Below, piece after piece: positions 6,416 to 8,079 of a stretch of 8,079 bases of DNA; positions within the stretch are counted from its first letter, which is position 1, and every line of letters starts with the position of its first letter. Location of the stretch: assembly GCA_002307115.1 (NCBI GenBank), contig DBTP01000188.1, forward strand, positions 1 through 8,079, given 5' to 3'. Below the pieces are notes generated by a model that saw nothing but the letters and a program-made list of their open reading frames with translations, was not told where the DNA came from and did no database searches. The stretch comes from Fibrobacter sp. UBA1313. Lineage in GTDB: Bacteria; Fibrobacterota; Fibrobacteria; Fibrobacterales; Fibrobacteraceae. Both the position numbers and the translations under genes were made by a program.

Positions 6416-6425
6416 CCAAAGGTAA
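6393..6425 (+). other. Ten-codon leader frame just before the GLUG gene
   Basis: ATG at 6393 opens a ten-codon frame (MKNMTHNNQR) whose TAA at 6423-6425 overlaps the GLUG ribosome binding site (AGGTAAGG, 6420-6427) and ends five bases before the GLUG ATG. Ribosomes finishing it could re-initiate on the main gene. It lacks a strong binding site of its own and would not be transcribed from the closer promoter, so it may be chance. Confidence 0.2.
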
Positions 6426-6430
6426 GGATC

Positions 6431-8079
6431 ATGGGAAAGAAATTATTGTCCATTTTATCAATGCTGTTATTGATTCATGTAGCAGTATATGCGCAAACCG
6501 CCACAGCGCCCTCCGGTAGCGGAACAAGCGAAAACCCATACAAGATAGCCACACTTGAAAACCTGTATTGGATTGCTGTATCTAGTAGCCGCTGGTCTCA
6601 GTATTATATTCAGACTGCCGATATTGATGCATCAACTACATCAGGCTGGAACAGTGGTGCCGGATGGTTAACAATTGGTGATGATGTCAATGATTTTACA
6701 GGAACTTATGATGGGAAAGGGCACACAATAACCGGATTATATGTTAACCGTTCTGCAAGAGATTATGTCGGATTATTTGGTAGTATAAAAGGTGCAACTA
6801 TAAAAAATCTGGGGTTGGTAAACGCCTCAATAATCGGTGCCCAATACGTGGGTGGATTGGTTGGATATGCTTATTCCAATACTTCTACTATAAGCAACTG
6901 TTTCTCAACAGGATCCGTTTCCGGAACCGCTTCCGTCGGAGGACTTATAGGTTATACCGATAATAATGATTTCTTTGTAAGCAATTGCTATTCACATTGC
7001 AGCGTAAGCGGCACAAGTTCGGTGGGTGGATTTATAGGGACCATCAATAATCAGTCATCTATCAGTAACTGTTATTCAAAAGGGGCTGTTTCCGGATCAA
7101 CAGACATTGGTGGTTTTGTCGGAACAAATTCATCTAGTGGTTATGGAGTGGTTACAAATTGTTTTTGGGATACACAAACTTCTGGACAGTCTTCAAGCCC
7201 TAACGGTATCGGTAAAACAACGGCTTTAATGCAAACAGCGTCGACCTTCACCAGTGTAAGCTGGAGTTCGTCCGATTGGAGTTTGGCAGATGGCAGCTAT
7301 CCACAATTGGCTTGGCAATCAACAGCTCCAACAGTAACTACTCAGGCTGTTTCAAACATCACTGCAACCACAGCCACGGGTAACGGAAACATTACGAGTT
7401 TAGGTTCTCCAAATCCCACCGCTTACGGTGTGTGCTGGAATAAAACAGGCAGTCCCACTATCGCCGACAGTAAAACGGATAACGGAGCTGTTTCGACTAC
7501 CGGGGCATTCACTGCTTCAATCACTGGCTTAAGTAGCAACACAACTTACTATGTCCGTGCTTATGCCACTAATTCGGCTGGAACCAGTTACGGGAGTGTT
7601 GTTTCTTTTACCACCGCAGCACCTCCTTCGATCAGTACTGTTACAGGCCCTGACGCAGGCACTTATGCTCAAGGCGATACCTTGTGGTTCACGGCAACGT
7701 TCGATGAAAATGTAACTGTGAGTGGTTCTCCCTATATTCCGGTGACGGTGGGTAGTGACAAACATGCCGAATATGCTTCTGGCTCAGGCACAACGGTTTT
7801 GAAGTTCCGCTATGTTTTGCAATCTGGCGATTCGGATGCGGATGGTATTGCGACAGGGACGAGTGTCACTCTGAACGGCGGGACTATTGAAGATGGGGCA
7901 GGCAATGCAGCGACTTTGACCTTCACGGCCCCTACAACCACGGGTGTGTTGGTGGATGCTGTGGCTCCGTTGATTAGCGGCGTTACGGGCCCCGACGCAG
8001 GCACTTATGCTCAAGGCGATACGCTTTGGTTCACGGCCACGTTCGATGATAATGTAACTGTGAGTGGTTCTCCTTATAT
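6431..8079 (+). CDS. Secreted GLUG / Fn3-like / tandem-repeat surface protein (3' end beyond window)
   Basis: First 549 codons of a gene with no stop in the window. Residues 1-21 are a signal peptide with likely cleavage VYA|Q. The mature start GSGTSENPYKIATLENL (29-45) is the usual lead-in to GLUG regions. Residues about 88-250 contain a YDGKGHTITGL segment and four GLUG-like repeats of pattern GGhhG....hSNCaS.G.hSG (starting near 140, 169, 198, 226), a right-handed beta-helix type array. A tail ending SYPQLAWQ (289-296) closes it. Residues about 300-395 form an Fn3-like module (GLSSNTTYYVRAYATN, 366-381). From 399 begins a 114-residue Ig-like repeat (GTYAQGDTLWFTATFD ... DADGIATG ... NGGTIEDGAGNAATL), with a second copy from 513. 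Such architectures are adhesins or cell-surface proteins in Fibrobacterota, Bacteroidota and relatives; a C-terminal sorting domain or anchor should lie downstream. The start is fixed by AGGTAAGG three bases before the ATG and by the signal peptide. No catalytic domain is seen. Confidence 0.9.
   Translation, partial: MGKKLLSILSMLLLIHVAVYAQTATAPSGSGTSENPYKIATLENLYWIAVSSSRWSQYYIQTADIDASTTSGWNSGAGWLTIGDDVNDFTGTYDGKGHTITGLYVNRSARDYVGLFGSIKGATIKNLGLVNASIIGAQYVGGLVGYAYSNTSTISNCFSTGSVSGTASVGGLIGYTDNNDFFVSNCYSHCSVSGTSSVGGFIGTINNQSSISNCYSKGAVSGSTDIGGFVGTNSSSGYGVVTNCFWDTQTSGQSSSPNGIGKTTALMQTASTFTSVSWSSSDWSLADGSYPQLAWQSTAPTVTTQAVSNITATTATGNGNITSLGSPNPTAYGVCWNKTGSPTIADSKTDNGAVSTTGAFTASITGLSSNTTYYVRAYATNSAGTSYGSVVSFTTAAPPSISTVTGPDAGTYAQGDTLWFTATFDENVTVSGSPYIPVTVGSDKHAEYASGSGTTVLKFRYVLQSGDSDADGIATGTSVTLNGGTIEDGAGNAATLTFTAPTTTGVLVDAVAPLISGVTGPDAGTYAQGDTLWFTATFDDNVTVSGSPY
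7625..8079 (+). repeat. In-frame tandem repeat, 342-bp unit (114 codons)
   Basis: Unit 1 spans 7625-7966; unit 2 begins at 7967 and is cut by the window. A 28-base stretch starting GACGCAGGCACTTATGC is identical at 7652 and 7994, exactly 342 bp apart. Within the shared part almost all differences are third-position changes and the proteins differ at few sites (for example Glu426 versus Asp540), pointing to recent duplication under protein constraint. More copies probably follow. Confidence 0.9.

Noticed and set aside
6217..6453. 78-codon minus-strand frame in the divergent intergenic region
   Set aside because: It covers candidate promoters and the GLUG start, has no ribosome binding site and reads as random hydrophobic sequence.
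7529..8014. Minus-strand open frames opposite the repeats
   Set aside because: They are shadows of the GC-rich repetitive coding strand and reproduce the repeat on the wrong strand.
1..8079. tRNA, rRNA, CRISPR array, insertion sequence or phage genes
   Set aside because: No cloverleaf, rRNA core, spaced short repeats, transposase motifs or terminal inverted repeats were seen; the only sizeable repeat is the in-frame 342-bp unit.

Overview
The window looks like a piece of a Gram-negative, plant-fibre-degrading bacterium, most plausibly a Fibrobacter or close relative. Evidence: a cellulase-type GH5 enzyme anchored as a lipoprotein with an acidic/serine-rich tether; a remnant that reads like a GH43 hemicellulase; an outer-membrane beta-barrel; and a GLUG/Fn3-type surface protein. 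Good GGAGG-type ribosome binding sites and a textbook TTGACA-17-TATATT promoter argue against Bacteroidota, which largely lack both. The taxon is an inference; no marker gene is present.

Layout. Bases 1-784 hold no intact gene. They carry two decayed minus-strand coding remnants: a 5' end resembling GH43 (1-184) with neither start codon nor consistent frame, and an unidentified remnant (about 408-784) readable only through a frameshift. A 17-bp perfect palindrome lies between them. Bases 957-2768 (+) encode an intact 603-residue GH5 lipoprotein with a C-terminal carbohydrate-binding-like domain, closed by one or two rho-independent terminators (2783-2840).

Bases 2839-6113 (-) form a compact three-gene unit transcribed padR-type regulator -> POTRA-less Omp85/BamA-like barrel -> 536-residue lipoprotein with an alpha/alpha-toroid-like QW motif. 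The last two genes overlap as TAATG and are probably translationally coupled. A strong promoter sits just upstream of the regulator, next to a 30-bp dyad. This operon is the best candidate for an undescribed system: a regulator controlling an envelope barrel and a lipoprotein of unknown function.

Bases 6431-8079 (+) are the first 549 codons of a large secreted surface protein that runs off the window: signal peptide, GLUG region, Fn3-like module, then near-identical 114-residue repeats. It is divergent from the padR operon across a 317-bp intergenic region rich in candidate regulatory sites. The likely theme is cell-envelope and extracellular functions of a fibre degrader: an anchored cellulase, an envelope operon and an adhesin-like repeat protein.
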